Source: Flavobacterium aquiphilum (GTDB taxonomy: Bacteria; Bacteroidota; Bacteroidia; Flavobacteriales; Flavobacteriaceae). Taken from it: a DNA stretch of 64,000 bases. Positions 36,101-45,464 of the stretch are shown here, piece after piece (positions within the stretch are counted from its first letter, which is position 1; every line of letters starts with the position of its first letter). The notes beneath the pieces were generated by a model. The model saw only the letters and a program-made list of their open reading frames with translations, was not told where the DNA came from and did no database searches. The position numbers were made by a program, and so were the translations under genes. The stretch spans positions 3,224,001 to 3,288,000 of the forward strand of contig NZ_CP114288.1 of assembly GCF_027111335.1 (NCBI RefSeq). Reading direction: 5' to 3'.

Positions 36101-36949
36101 TAAAATACCATTTGTTGTCAATGAAGCATACAAAACTTTACTGTTTGATGAAAACTCTATGCTATAAGTTTGACCTGAATTTTCTTTCAGAATAATATTT
36201 GCATTAGAAACAGTGCCTATTGTAGTATTAAAATCAAATAATTCTACATCATATAAGAATTGATTGCACAATGCTAATTTACTGCCATCTGGAGAAATCT
36301 TCATACCTCCACTAGCATCTATTGAACCAGCCGGCGTATTATCTATAACTGATCCGGAACTACTTACCACTGGAGTACTGCTTATGCCGGAGGCAGTTAC
36401 TAAATAAGAATAAAATCTATTACTGTTCCAACCATGGGTTACAACCCAATAATCGACACCGTTTGCATGTTTAACGACAGCTATTTTTTCACAGCTGGGT
36501 GTGTAAAGTAGTATATTTTTATTGGCAGTTACCGCTCCTAGCCCACCATCTAAATTCATATCTACTTCAGAATATCTAAATCCGCTATTATTCGCAACTA
36601 TGTCAAGGGTAAAAACATAAAATAAATTAGATGAGCCTGGTTTTTTTAAAATAAATACCGATTGGGTTGAATAAATGCTACCTAACAAATTCATTCCATT
36701 ACTCATGATTTGGTGATTTTTATTCCAAATTTTTTCGCCATTAGAATAAAATAACAAATTACCATTTCCATCTGAAACTGTTGCACAACCATGTTGCGCT
36801 GTCATTGCATTATTGGGTAAAGCAGTAACACTACCGTCAGCTAGAAATTTTATTCCGGCACGACTCCCAAAATACCAATTACTTGCTTCTTGCTGGGAGA
36901 ATACAAGGGTAGTATATAGTAAAAGTGAAAAAAGTAATTTATATTTCAT
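33125..36949 (-). CDS. Large T9SS type B secreted surface protein with PKD and Ig-like repeats
   Basis: A 1274-residue exported protein (signal peptide ending near Q19/Q20). The N-terminal ~370 residues resemble a beta-propeller ('YWVVTHGWNSNRFYSYLV', 'DASGGMKISPDGSKLALCNQ'). A PKD domain follows near 385-445 ('VIWNFGDGNTSTLRNPTHVY'), then about seven ~95-residue modules each starting with a Cys-Asp-Asp...Asp-Gly-x-x-x-Phe pattern (LKQCDDDIDGFSVFNLEE). The last ~90 residues are the gliding-associated type B sorting domain ('PNYFTPNQDGYNDTWNI', 'DGWDGTYIGQQMPATDYWY'). It is secreted by T9SS and probably anchored on the surface; its role is adhesive or structural by analogy. Confidence 0.9.
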   Translation of the reverse strand: MKYKLLFSLLLYTTLVFSQQEASNWYFGSRAGIKFLADGSVTALPNNAMTAQHGCATVSDGNGNLLFYSNGEKIWNKNHQIMSNGMNLLGSIYSTQSVFILKKPGSSNLFYVFTLDIVANNSGFRYSEVDMNLDGGLGAVTANKNILLYTPSCEKIAVVKHANGVDYWVVTHGWNSNRFYSYLVTASGISSTPVVSSSGSVIDNTPAGSIDASGGMKISPDGSKLALCNQFLYDVELFDFNTTIGTVSNANIILKENSGQTYSIEFSSNSKVLYASLTTNGILYQFDLKSPNIASSKIEIAKTYNSNGDLQIGINSKIYLTAFSGTSKLSVINNPDILGLGCDFQYDSVSMAGSQFYGLPVFCASVFNQFFAVKKLCFGDTSEFALTTTEPVTSVIWNFGDGNTSTLRNPTHVYTRSGTYTVSVLATSATGTSTKTRDITISPIPTATQPQDILACGTNNDGLFNFDLTTQSTTILNGQDPNVCVIKYFANAVDYVNKIAIPSPSNYINKVPYQQETIIAEVSNKTNGECKSTTTFNIDVFDTPKPSTAIPKIITCDNISVGTDADGYSLFNLTQRANGILNGQSATQFLILYYKDIGLTQPILTPTAYQNTNPTETIYVKVANKDNPNCFAVTSFIIEVFALPVINSIVDLKQCDDDIDGFSVFNLEEAINKITVNAASETITFFKTALDANNNTNPIPNPTNYTNQIVSVDKVFAKVTNSKGCFRIAQVNLIVSTTQIPLNFKRNFTQCDDAVSGTNTDGIASFDFSGVTNQIQSIFPVGQQLDISYYRNLPDALAEKNAIQDISNYRNIGYPNTQNIYIRVDSRLNNDCLGLGSHITLTVEHIPVVQPMKLNHCDDNQDGLYAFDTSAIQTILLNGLTNVKVSYFDRNNNQLPSPLPNPFITGSQNLKVVVTNMTSTACSFDTTLQFIVDDLPEAFPIAAALTTVCDDEADPVLQDGKFAFDTSGFQTRILGGQTGMTVNYFDGNNNALSSPLPNPFITSTQNVKVEVVNPVNPSCTATTIIPFVVNPVPKIQLTGDELVCSDLPTFTKVINAGLLDVTQKATCTYSWTLDGNPIVGETNYDLTVNKKGIYKVETTNDQSCSRTRTITVNASDKASVEVNIVDLSTDNSITVLAKGAGDYVFFLDNENGDYQTSNMFTNVPAGIHTVYVKDLNGCGIVPKEVALLGIPNYFTPNQDGYNDTWNIKGVNSDFNTQTTVRIFDRYGKLLKEINPIDDGWDGTYIGQQMPATDYWYSIQLPDGRIFKGHFALKR

Positions 36950-37016
36950 AAAATTAATTCTCTAAATATGTCGTTTTAACCTTGTTTATTTATATCTAGT
37001 TTACAATCTCAAATAA

Positions 37017-37054
37017 AAAACAGAAGTAAACCCGTTTAAAGTTACTTCTGTTTT
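37017..37054. terminator. Hairpin terminator between RHS operon and T9SS type B gene
   Basis: AAAACAGAAGTAA (37017-37029) pairs perfectly with TTACTTCTGTTTT (37042-37054) around a 12-base loop. It is A-rich on one side and T-rich on the other, so it can act on either strand. It lies downstream of the immunity-like gene on the minus strand. Confidence 0.75.
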
Positions 37055-37179
37055 ATCTAACCGCTTTGCAAACGCTCCCATTTGTACTTTAATGTAACTA
37101 GGAACTCCTTACAAACAAGACGGTGGGAGGAATCACGTCAACCGCTGAGATTGTTTCCGCTTGAATTAACGAAATAATT

Positions 37180-37698
37180 CTACAAAAAAAGTACTTTTTT
37201 TTGTTTTTGAAATTTCTTTAATGTATCTAAAGATATTTTAAAATCTCCATTATTTTCCAATATTTTTTTTATATCATCTTTAAATTGAACTATTCTATAT
37301 TCTTGACTTGAAACAGAAGGCGTTTTAGAAACACAATTTGGCTTACTATTAATAAGTATTCTTGACTTCAATTTTTTATCAATATATATTTCAATTCTAT
37401 CTTCAAAACTTGGCATTAACCATGGGCAATCAGGATATGCAAATTCCCCATCGACCTCATAAATTTTATTTTTATTAAAAGAATTTATTATTAAAGAGTC
37501 CTCCCTATTGGAAAGATTAATTACGCTTGAATATTTTAACCCTGCGTAATTAACTTTTATTATTCTTTCATCAAAATCGACTGTAATAAACCTACTGTAT
37601 CGGAAAATTATTTTATTATTATCTCTCTCAAACCTCTCCTTATTTGTACATGATAAACATACTAGTGCCAGTATAAATATTTTTATTATTTTATCCAT
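37180..37698 (-). CDS. Lipoprotein, probable immunity protein of the RHS toxin
   Basis: A 172-residue lipoprotein: signal sequence with lipobox 'LVCLSC' (Cys17), then a mainly polar domain (YSRFITVDFDERIIKVNY, 'EFAYPDCPWLMPSFEDRIEI'). No family recognised. It overlaps the 3' end of the RHS toxin gene by 13 bp, the standard place for an immunity gene, and an outer- or inner-membrane lipoprotein is a reasonable place to neutralise an incoming zincin-like protease toxin. The immunity role is inferred purely from position, coupling and localisation. Confidence 0.65.
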   Translation of the reverse strand: MDKIIKIFILALVCLSCTNKERFERDNNKIIFRYSRFITVDFDERIIKVNYAGLKYSSVINLSNREDSLIINSFNKNKIYEVDGEFAYPDCPWLMPSFEDRIEIYIDKKLKSRILINSKPNCVSKTPSVSSQEYRIVQFKDDIKKILENNGDFKISLDTLKKFQKQKKVLFL

Positions 37699-40600
37699 AA
37701 TGGTATTATTTTATTAAATTTTGTCCAGTTAAATTGAGCTGGGTAAGATCCTATATCACTCCTCCATGTGCTTGACATAAAACCATAACCATAAGCATTA
37801 CAATAAGCTACGCTAAAAGAAGAAGTTGCTCTTTCTGAATATGTATTATAGCCACCAAATCCTGAACTCATATGCCACGCATGCATAAATTCATGTTTAA
37901 ATAACATATTCCTAATATTTAAATCATATCCTTTTACGGAGGGAGACATAAATATATTTGAAGACATTTTATTAGCAATTCCGCCGGAATAGCTACGAAC
38001 TGTAATACCCGCAGCAGTCGTAGACCCATCAGTTAATCCTCCATTAGCATCTAAATTCCATCCTGAAGGTAAATTCCCATTTCCACCTAAAGCAACCGAT
38101 GTATTCAATTTCTTTTCAACTTGTTCTAAGCTTAATCCGTCTCTTGAACCAATATTGTTATTATAATCGGCTCTCATTTCTACATTACTTGTATACTCAT
38201 CGCTACAAACTGTATTTGCAGGGACTTTTACAGCATCAATAGATTGCCCCTTTCCACTCCAAAAATTTCTTCCATCTAGTGCTGCATCTATACCCCCAGC
38301 AATTCCACCAATGACACCACCGGTAATTGCTCCCAATGCCCCATCTTTAATACCATTTTTAAAACAATCTCCAATATTCTTACCCTCTACTAAACCATTG
38401 CCGAAACCAGAAGTAAACCCTCCTGCTAAACCACCAGCCGCACCTACGACTGCACCTGAAGCAAAACCACTACCTACTGAACAAGCTGCTGCAGTCCCCA
38501 ATGCTCCAGCAGAAAAAGAACCTCCAGCAAGTGCTGAACTAACTCCGCCAGCTCCCATGGCCGTCAAAGCCCCTGCTACAGCTCCAACTCCAAAATAAGC
38601 GAGTCCCGTGGTATTAAATTGGCAACCATGCGTGGCCCAATTCACAACTCCCCCGATTACGGCGCCAATAACAATATTCCAAAACTCTCCACTTGGATCC
38701 GTATATTTTAAAGGATTGTTTAAAACATACCCATAACGATTATAGTTTTGAGTATTAAACGGGTCTTGTACATTATTATCCGGCTGTAAAAATCTATGCA
38801 ATTTAGGGTCGTAAATACGACCATTCATATTTATCAAGCCTACTGTTTGCAAATGTTCATGTCCCGTGTACCCCCTGTCCAAAATAGTAAGACCGTTTAG
38901 CGTATTACCCGCGCCATCCTGCACCAAAACATTTCCCCAGGCGTCAAAAAGGCGTTTTTCCAATACATATCCTGATGCATCGGTAATGGCAATAATACTG
39001 CCTTGATAATCGCGTTGTAAATATAAATAATTTTGGGTTGTTCCATCACTTTTTAAAACTAAAGGTGCACTATAAGCATCGCCCCCTATATAAGTTACAA
39101 ACTCTATAGCCCCGGTCTGAATATTATGTTTTATTTCCATGCTGCCATCGGCAGAATAGTATTTGCGATAGGGTCGTAACAGTTTGTCATTATTTAAACT
39201 ACCGTAGAACATTGTGCTACGATCGTTGCCATCGTTGTACGTAAAATTAATTTTATCTTTTCCAACCTCTTCTATTTGATAAGGACTTTTAAAGGCATTA
39301 TAAGTTACGTTTTGCTCATGGTTTGTCTGATAATATGAAAGGACATTAGGTGTTAACGTCACCGATGTGTTTTGATAAACTGCAGAATTATTTGTATAAT
39401 TATAGGTTCCAACTGCATTTTGAGTTATCCTTCCTCTATCATCATAGCTTTGCGTTTCTGTCACACCAGCCGTATTTTTAAAGCTAGTCAAACGATCTAA
39501 ACTATCATAGGTAAAACTCTCGCTCCAATTAAATAAACTATTGGTGCGACTTGTTAAATTACCTCTCTGGGCATCAAATGCAGTATTGAATGTATAAATA
39601 TTTCCCGGAGATGCGATCAACCTATCCTGTTTGGTTTGGGTAATAAAACCATACGAATCATAGGTATTGGCAAGGCCTATATTGCCGTTGGCCATCGTGG
39701 CTCCAGTAAGCTGCCCTCTAGCATTGACCGAATTGGTTTGCCACAATACCTGAGAAAAGGAAGGATCGATAATTTGCCAAGACTGTCCATTTTGATAGGT
39801 ATGTTGTATTGTTTTACCACTAGATTTTCCAGCTGTACTAGCTGTTAAAGTTTCTGTATTCAATCTACCAAATCCATCATAAGTAAGCTGCTTGCTAAAT
39901 GAAGCATAAGGCGTAGTTTCAGAAGTACTCGAAAGCCTTTTACTACTGTCATAAGTATAGCTGGTCGTTATAGTCGCACTATTTTCTAAAATATCGACAA
40001 AAGTACAGCCCGTGAGTAATTTAGTACCACCATCATAAGTGTAAGTGGTTGAACTATTGGTATTGGTTCCTACAATTGTTTTTTGGGTCGGCTTTCCTTG
40101 TCCATTTAAGGTGTAAGTTGTAGTGCCATTTGGTGTAGTTTCGGTCAAAGCTTCACCTAAATCATTATAAGTATAGGTGTAAATTCCAGCTGATGGGTCT
40201 ATTAATTTGATTTTTCTACCCCAACCATCCTGCTCAATAGTTGTTGTCACCCCATCATAATTGGTCGATTTGAGATTACCATTGGCAAAATAAGTATAAG
40301 CAATCGTTCCTCCTGGACTATCTGTCATACTAACTACGTTGCCCATGGCATTTTTGGTAGAAGTCTTGGTTTTAACACCATCACTTGCTGTGACAGTCAA
40401 TCCCGAATAGCTAATACTGGTTGTTTTACCGGTAAAAGCGATATTTTGTGTTATCCTGCCATAATCATCATATTGGGTTTCGTTCCATTGAGAGGGACTT
40501 CCTCCGGAAAACGGTTCACTTACTTTTACTTTTCTATCGTAAATATCATAAAGGTAAGAGATATAAGAAAAATTACCACTAATGTCTTTTACTCCTGATT

Positions 40601-43600
40601 GTGTTTTCCTACCTAAATCGTCAAATATTTCTTCTGTAGCGCTACCGTCATCTCCATTGGTACCAATGAGATAATCTCCTCCACTTCTGGTATAAGTCAC
40701 TGCCATATTTTTACCTAAATAATCAGTAGCATTTATTTTTTTGAACCATGAATCATAAGTATAACTAGTCGTCAATCCATAAGGATTGGTCTCCGAAAGG
40801 AGTGTACCATTGTTCGCGTTATATGCAAATACTGTTGCCAGTCCTTCGATATCTGTGCTTTTGGTTAAAAACCTTCCTGAAGAATCGTACTCATAATTTG
40901 TCTCTCTAGGAGTCAATCCGGATGCCGTAATTGTTTTTTTGGTAATATTACCATAAGCATCATATACATTGTCTTCGGTAATGTAATTGGTATTATGTCC
41001 TTTCTTTTTAACTTGAGTCAGCAAATGATTTGTATATCTGTACAATTCTTCACTTGTCATAGTATCACCAGATCCTGTAATTGATGTATTTTTACTAATT
41101 GGACGCCCAATATAATAAGTTGAAGCAGTCGGTTGGTCGTCATAACTATAATTTGTTGTGGTAGTTTGAACCGTTGAACCTCCTTCCTTTACATTTAAAA
41201 TGGTTTGTATAGGATTATTGTAACCATCATAATTATATACTATTTCTGAGTTAGTTCCATCTAATCCGTTGAATTCTTGCTTAGAGTTTGTTTTAATTTC
41301 ATAAACCTTATTGGGCAGTAATACACTGCTATAGTTGAAAATTGATTTACTTATAAAAGAGCTTGGAGCTGATTGCTGCGCTAACGCTGCCCCCAATACT
41401 GTATAATTTTCAATCGGTACACCTCTAAGGCTGATATCATTTCTACTTACAGAAGAGAGCATATTTGTAGTAGTACCATCAAACCAATTAGTACTCAGTA
41501 TTCCTCTAAAACCTAAAAAACCAAGACCTTCTACATTGGAAACTGCTCCATAATAGCTAAATAATTGTTTTTTATAACTTGTTGCACTTATTTTTTCTAG
41601 TTTACTTACCACCTGAAAAGTTGGCACTCCAGAAATATCCATATTGGGATAATTTTCAGTAAAATTGCTATTAGAATAAACTTGTCCAATTTCATCATAA
41701 GATTGTTCAATGAGCGGTTTATAGTAAATGTTTTCGACAACTCCATTCCCGTCAGTTATCGAATTTAACAATTGTTCCTTGTTAAAATCTTTATTAGACT
41801 TGAAATAAAATATTTTGTTACTATTAATAAAAGCCAATTCTAATTTTTGATTCCTCTGGTTGGGGTTCAAGAAAATAGGCATAGCGTTTGCATAAATTTC
41901 TGGTTTATCTTTTATGCTGGCACTATAATAATTCCCTCCTGAATTTGAAAAAACACCATTTCTATTAATGTAACAAGTAACATCTAAACTTCCAACATTA
42001 TAACCTGCCCCTCTACTGGAAGCTGTATATAGTAAATCTGTTTTTCCATCATTATTATAATCTGTTGGAATTACACTGTAGTTGTAAATTGAAGTATTGG
42101 CTTGAAAATTAATTCCACTGTATGTTTGGCTTTCTTTTACAAGTACAGTACCTGTAGAAGAATATTTGTGCCATATGCTACTTCCAGTGCTATTAGGAAT
42201 AATAAAATCAGATTTACCATCACCATTGTAATCTCCAAACAATGCTGGCTTGTCTGATGCAATATTAGAATCATAACTACTATTTTCATAGAGTAATTCA
42301 AATGTTTCGCTATCATTCATCGTATAAATTCTAACATAGCCAGGATTAAAAACATAAAGATCGGATTTACCGTCACCGTTAAAATCTGCTATTTCATACT
42401 TGGTCGAATTAGTTATATAGATGGCTCCTGCTGAATAGCTAAGCGGAGGAGCTGGTATTCTTTGATCTAGATTAATGAAATGTAAATTTCCACCGGGATA
42501 GGTTTGATAGGTTTCAGGATAATGACAATCATCTTGGTATGGATAATAAACCTCTTGGTCGATTGCTACTACATCGGTAATTCCGTCACCATTAAAATCT
42601 CCACTAAGAAATTTTTTAGCTATATCACCCTCATAGTGCATTTCAATGGGATCCACTGGCTCATCAGTTGGATCCCAACTATCACAATACATATAGTAGT
42701 TTAACTCGAATTTTGGAAAATTAATTATCTTTTGTGCTTGTTGTACTATACCATAGGATGTTAAAGCGTAAGTGGTAAATGTATTATAACCTGTAACTAC
42801 TGTATACCCTTGTAAAGGCATTAATTTATTGGCATAATTAATATAATTTACCGGAAAAATTTCGTTGAAAAAACCAACATTATGCAACCAACCCATATTG
42901 GTCGAACTACCAGCTGTGATATTATTGAATATCCAATATTTATTCATAGTAGTTGGGTAAAGGATAAAGTCCATACTACCATCTCCATCAAAATCACCTG
43001 CAACGGTTCTAGCATTGGATTGAGTAATATTTCCAACACTTAAACTTGATGTTATTTCAGATCCATAAACAGTTTGAGGAGTTGTTTCATAGCCAAAATT
43101 TGTAGGATTATAACTTTTAGTATTATCTCCTGATTTTTCAGTTATTCCCACAAGCCTTTCATAACCCAAAGTCGTGGTTTCGTAATTTAATACATAATTT
43201 CGAAAAGACACACCATTACCAACAACTGTTATTTGATTTAATATCTTGTCCTGAATTATACTTTGCCCCCCTGTATAACTTTGTTCTGGTCGCAGCCTAG
43301 TTTGATAAATAAAATCTATACTATTTATAGGAGTATTAGCATCTTTACTCCCATATTTGACACTGCTAATTGTAGTGCAATTATTGGATTGATTATAATA
43401 ATACGAGATTCTTACTCCCTGTGGATTTTCCCAATACGTAATATTCCAGTTGGTAATGGAACGAGAATCTGAGGAATTTCCATAATAAGCTTTTGAACCA
43501 TCAGGATATTGTACTATAAAATAAGCCGGCCCATAATTTGCACCACTGGGATGAGTTCCATAAGAAGTAATTTTAATATTTGAAAAATTCTCTGTTTCAT

Positions 43601-44126
43601 ATTCGGTACCACTTCCTCCATAAGTCCCTCCTGTGCCATTTTTTATCATTAATCGCTGTCCATCAAATGCAAATCGATCTAGATCATCAAAATCTACACC
43701 ATCAATTGTTCCATCATGATATTTAGTAGCTCCTATTCTTGTAATTGCAGAGATTCCTGCAATATTCCACCCCCAACCAGCTACGCCATTACCACTTTGA
43801 CTATTATAAGCTAAATTAATTTGAGGTACTACGCCATTAATACCTGGAGGCACAGCAATTGGGATTGTATAGCTTGATCCTCCTGAGGGAGAAACGGACA
43901 ATTGCCCTTTAGTTATCCCTACTTCACTAGAACCTCCTGTAGGTGTTGACATTAGAGATGCTGATGCACTAACTGCCTGCATGAAATTCAACGAAGAACT
44001 ATTTGTTGGATTTTCAGAAACTTTAGTGATTGGCTGTACACCATCAACCAATTTTCCTTGGCTGATTTGGGCAATTGACATAAAAGAACAGCAAAAAAGC
44101 TGAAGTAAAAAGTAATATTTTTTCAT
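37686..44126 (-). CDS. RHS/SpvB-type polymorphic toxin with C-terminal zincin-like metallopeptidase
   Basis: A 2146-residue exported protein (signal peptide ending near A19). The SpvB-like N-terminus spans ~60-330 ('GQLSVSPSGGSSYTIPIAVP', 'NGVAGWGWNIAG'). FG-GAP/VCBS repeats occur near 370-760 (e.g. 'DFDGDGSMDFILYP', 'DFNGDGKSDLYVF'), then a TcdB-middle-like segment, many YD repeats (~1000-1700) and the RHS core near 1735-1815 ('YDPKLHRFLQPDNN', 'NRYGYVLNNPLKYTDPSGEF'). A Gly/Ala-rich linker (1816-1955) precedes a tip with H2078-E2079-x-x-H2082 (KHEFMHAWH) and a candidate third ligand E2098 (YSERAT). The shell encloses a toxin acting on competitors. The toxin class is read from the HExxH motif. 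Confidence 0.87.
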   Translation of the reverse strand: MKKYYFLLQLFCCSFMSIAQISQGKLVDGVQPITKVSENPTNSSSLNFMQAVSASASLMSTPTGGSSEVGITKGQLSVSPSGGSSYTIPIAVPPGINGVVPQINLAYNSQSGNGVAGWGWNIAGISAITRIGATKYHDGTIDGVDFDDLDRFAFDGQRLMIKNGTGGTYGGSGTEYETENFSNIKITSYGTHPSGANYGPAYFIVQYPDGSKAYYGNSSDSRSITNWNITYWENPQGVRISYYYNQSNNCTTISSVKYGSKDANTPINSIDFIYQTRLRPEQSYTGGQSIIQDKILNQITVVGNGVSFRNYVLNYETTTLGYERLVGITEKSGDNTKSYNPTNFGYETTPQTVYGSEITSSLSVGNITQSNARTVAGDFDGDGSMDFILYPTTMNKYWIFNNITAGSSTNMGWLHNVGFFNEIFPVNYINYANKLMPLQGYTVVTGYNTFTTYALTSYGIVQQAQKIINFPKFELNYYMYCDSWDPTDEPVDPIEMHYEGDIAKKFLSGDFNGDGITDVVAIDQEVYYPYQDDCHYPETYQTYPGGNLHFINLDQRIPAPPLSYSAGAIYITNSTKYEIADFNGDGKSDLYVFNPGYVRIYTMNDSETFELLYENSSYDSNIASDKPALFGDYNGDGKSDFIIPNSTGSSIWHKYSSTGTVLVKESQTYSGINFQANTSIYNYSVIPTDYNNDGKTDLLYTASSRGAGYNVGSLDVTCYINRNGVFSNSGGNYYSASIKDKPEIYANAMPIFLNPNQRNQKLELAFINSNKIFYFKSNKDFNKEQLLNSITDGNGVVENIYYKPLIEQSYDEIGQVYSNSNFTENYPNMDISGVPTFQVVSKLEKISATSYKKQLFSYYGAVSNVEGLGFLGFRGILSTNWFDGTTTNMLSSVSRNDISLRGVPIENYTVLGAALAQQSAPSSFISKSIFNYSSVLLPNKVYEIKTNSKQEFNGLDGTNSEIVYNYDGYNNPIQTILNVKEGGSTVQTTTTNYSYDDQPTASTYYIGRPISKNTSITGSGDTMTSEELYRYTNHLLTQVKKKGHNTNYITEDNVYDAYGNITKKTITASGLTPRETNYEYDSSGRFLTKSTDIEGLATVFAYNANNGTLLSETNPYGLTTSYTYDSWFKKINATDYLGKNMAVTYTRSGGDYLIGTNGDDGSATEEIFDDLGRKTQSGVKDISGNFSYISYLYDIYDRKVKVSEPFSGGSPSQWNETQYDDYGRITQNIAFTGKTTSISYSGLTVTASDGVKTKTSTKNAMGNVVSMTDSPGGTIAYTYFANGNLKSTNYDGVTTTIEQDGWGRKIKLIDPSAGIYTYTYNDLGEALTETTPNGTTTYTLNGQGKPTQKTIVGTNTNSSTTYTYDGGTKLLTGCTFVDILENSATITTSYTYDSSKRLSSTSETTPYASFSKQLTYDGFGRLNTETLTASTAGKSSGKTIQHTYQNGQSWQIIDPSFSQVLWQTNSVNARGQLTGATMANGNIGLANTYDSYGFITQTKQDRLIASPGNIYTFNTAFDAQRGNLTSRTNSLFNWSESFTYDSLDRLTSFKNTAGVTETQSYDDRGRITQNAVGTYNYTNNSAVYQNTSVTLTPNVLSYYQTNHEQNVTYNAFKSPYQIEEVGKDKINFTYNDGNDRSTMFYGSLNNDKLLRPYRKYYSADGSMEIKHNIQTGAIEFVTYIGGDAYSAPLVLKSDGTTQNYLYLQRDYQGSIIAITDASGYVLEKRLFDAWGNVLVQDGAGNTLNGLTILDRGYTGHEHLQTVGLINMNGRIYDPKLHRFLQPDNNVQDPFNTQNYNRYGYVLNNPLKYTDPSGEFWNIVIGAVIGGVVNWATHGCQFNTTGLAYFGVGAVAGALTAMGAGGVSSALAGGSFSAGALGTAAACSVGSGFASGAVVGAAGGLAGGFTSGFGNGLVEGKNIGDCFKNGIKDGALGAITGGVIGGIAGGIDAALDGRNFWSGKGQSIDAVKVPANTVCSDEYTSNVEMRADYNNNIGSRDGLSLEQVEKKLNTSVALGGNGNLPSGWNLDANGGLTDGSTTAAGITVRSYSGGIANKMSSNIFMSPSVKGYDLNIRNMLFKHEFMHAWHMSSGFGGYNTYSERATSSFSVAYCNAYGYGFMSSTWRSDIGSYPAQFNWTKFNKIIPLWIK

Positions 44127-44129
44127 ATG

Positions 44130-44576
44130 CTATTGCTTTAATATTTTTATGTTTTTAGAAGAGTCAGAGTAGTTAAGCTGCACTATATATGTTCCAGTCG
44201 GGTAAGTATTGAAAGGAATGTTTTGAGATGAGTCCCCTTTCTTTTTTACGACATAGGTCTGAAGTAATTGTCCGGTAATCGAGTAAACCTGAATTGAATT
44301 AAGTATTGAAGTATTGGATTCCTTCCAAAAAAGAAATAATTCCTCTTTTACAGGATTTGGATAATACGAAAATTGATCCTCAGGTGAGAATTTCTCTAAT
44401 TCATTTTCAGTAAGTGCTAAAATCTCTTTTTCTGTTTTCGCAGATTTAGCAGTTGGACAATTAACACAAAGTTTCCTTTGTGTTTGATTGCCGGCGGTAT
44501 CATAGGTAAACGAAATTTTATCTTGCGCCTGACTATATAGGGACACAAGTAATAAAAAAAGTAAAGTTTTTTTCAT
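44130..44576 (-). CDS. Small T9SS type A sorting-domain protein with single YD motif
   Basis: A 148-residue exported protein (signal peptide ending near A17). The mature N-terminus contains one RHS-like YD motif, 'FTYDTAGNQTQRKLCVNC', then a linker and a complete type A T9SS C-terminal sorting domain ('YYPNPVKEELFLFW', 'YSITGQLLQTY', 'PTGTYIVQLNYSDSSKNIKIL'). It lies only 3 bp upstream of the RHS gene and is clearly in the same operon. The RHS protein itself lacks a sorting domain, so this protein may be a remnant, a carrier or a surface anchor for it. Confidence 0.8.
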   Translation of the reverse strand: MKKTLLFLLLVSLYSQAQDKISFTYDTAGNQTQRKLCVNCPTAKSAKTEKEILALTENELEKFSPEDQFSYYPNPVKEELFLFWKESNTSILNSIQVYSITGQLLQTYVVKKKGDSSQNIPFNTYPTGTYIVQLNYSDSSKNIKILKQ

Positions 44577-45342
44577 ATTTCATAGGTTAATATTTAATAA
44601 TTTGATTGATTTTGGAGGTATTTACATATATAAGTCTTGACTTGAATTTATTTATCCAATTGTAAAATATCGTTTTAGATTAAGCAGAATGAGAACTGAT
44701 GAATAGTAGGTATAAAAAAAACCTTCAACAAAAAAGGTTGTTTTTAAGTAAAATATTTTAAAAATGAAGCATTTTACTGTATTGGAAATAAGCAGCAAAA
44801 TTGTTAGTAGCAGATTCAAAAATATATTTAGTGATTTCAATTCAAAACAATTTATAAGTGTATCTTTTACAAATATAAACTTGTGAGACTAAAAGCACAA
44901 TACCCACTTTTAGTGATTTTGACTATAACCTGCTTTTTTTTATACGATATTGTAAGTCAGATTAATAAGTAACAACGTCTTTTAGATGTTGGTTTTCTAA
45001 CTTAAAGTGATAATTTAATTATAGCACCCTTTATGCTATCATTCGACAAGCACTTTTTTCTGCATTCAATAATCGTTTACAATATTTGGAAAATTGATAT
45101 TACAGAACAGTATACTTTCGATATAATCCACCTCGCGACATTTCAGAAGGTAGGACCTTGATATTTGATAGAAAAATAGAAAGTTAAATGCGTTAACTAA
45201 CGATTCAACAGGATTCCCATTTGGCATACCTAAATATATGTAGTGTAATTCTATGAATTTGATGATTTTAGAACAGCTATAATTTTTTCGTTATTATATA
45301 ATTATCTCAAAAAGGATGTTGTTTAATATTGACGATAAGATC
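44577..45342. other. AT-rich intergenic stretch upstream of the RHS operon
   Basis: No convincing gene. A 62-codon minus-strand frame (44652-44840) is all low-complexity hydrophobic and is rejected. A minus-strand segment near 45115-45190 (LPSEMSRGGLYRKYTVL then a stop) looks protein-like and may be a C-terminal relic, but I cannot assign it. Confidence 0.3.
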
Positions 45343-45464
45343 TTCGAATCAATTAATCCTTTAAATATAGGTAGTGAGGAAAATTGAATAAATTTAAAAA
45401 ATGAATTTCGAACCAAAAGAATCACCAAAACAAGGCATCTCATGAGGCTATTTAAAAAAGGTGG
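45343..45464. repeat. ~122-bp direct repeat R2
   Basis: Second copy of the repeat at 32927-33048, in the same orientation. Its right end passes into a tRNA-3'-end-like segment rather than into the 48-bp border repeat, so the two units differ just past the shared GGTGG. Confidence 0.7.

Noticed and set aside
37058..37179. Possible riboswitch or relic between the RHS operon and the T9SS type B gene
   Set aside because: A short protein-like string (SAVDVIPPTVLFVRSS) is visible on the minus strand, but neither a gene nor a known RNA fold could be supported.
38311..38598. Pro/Ala-rich 95-codon plus-strand frame
   Set aside because: Antisense shadow of the Gly/Ala-rich linker of the RHS protein.
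44652..44840. 62-codon minus-strand frame
   Set aside because: Low-complexity hydrophobic sequence from AT-rich DNA, with no ribosome site.
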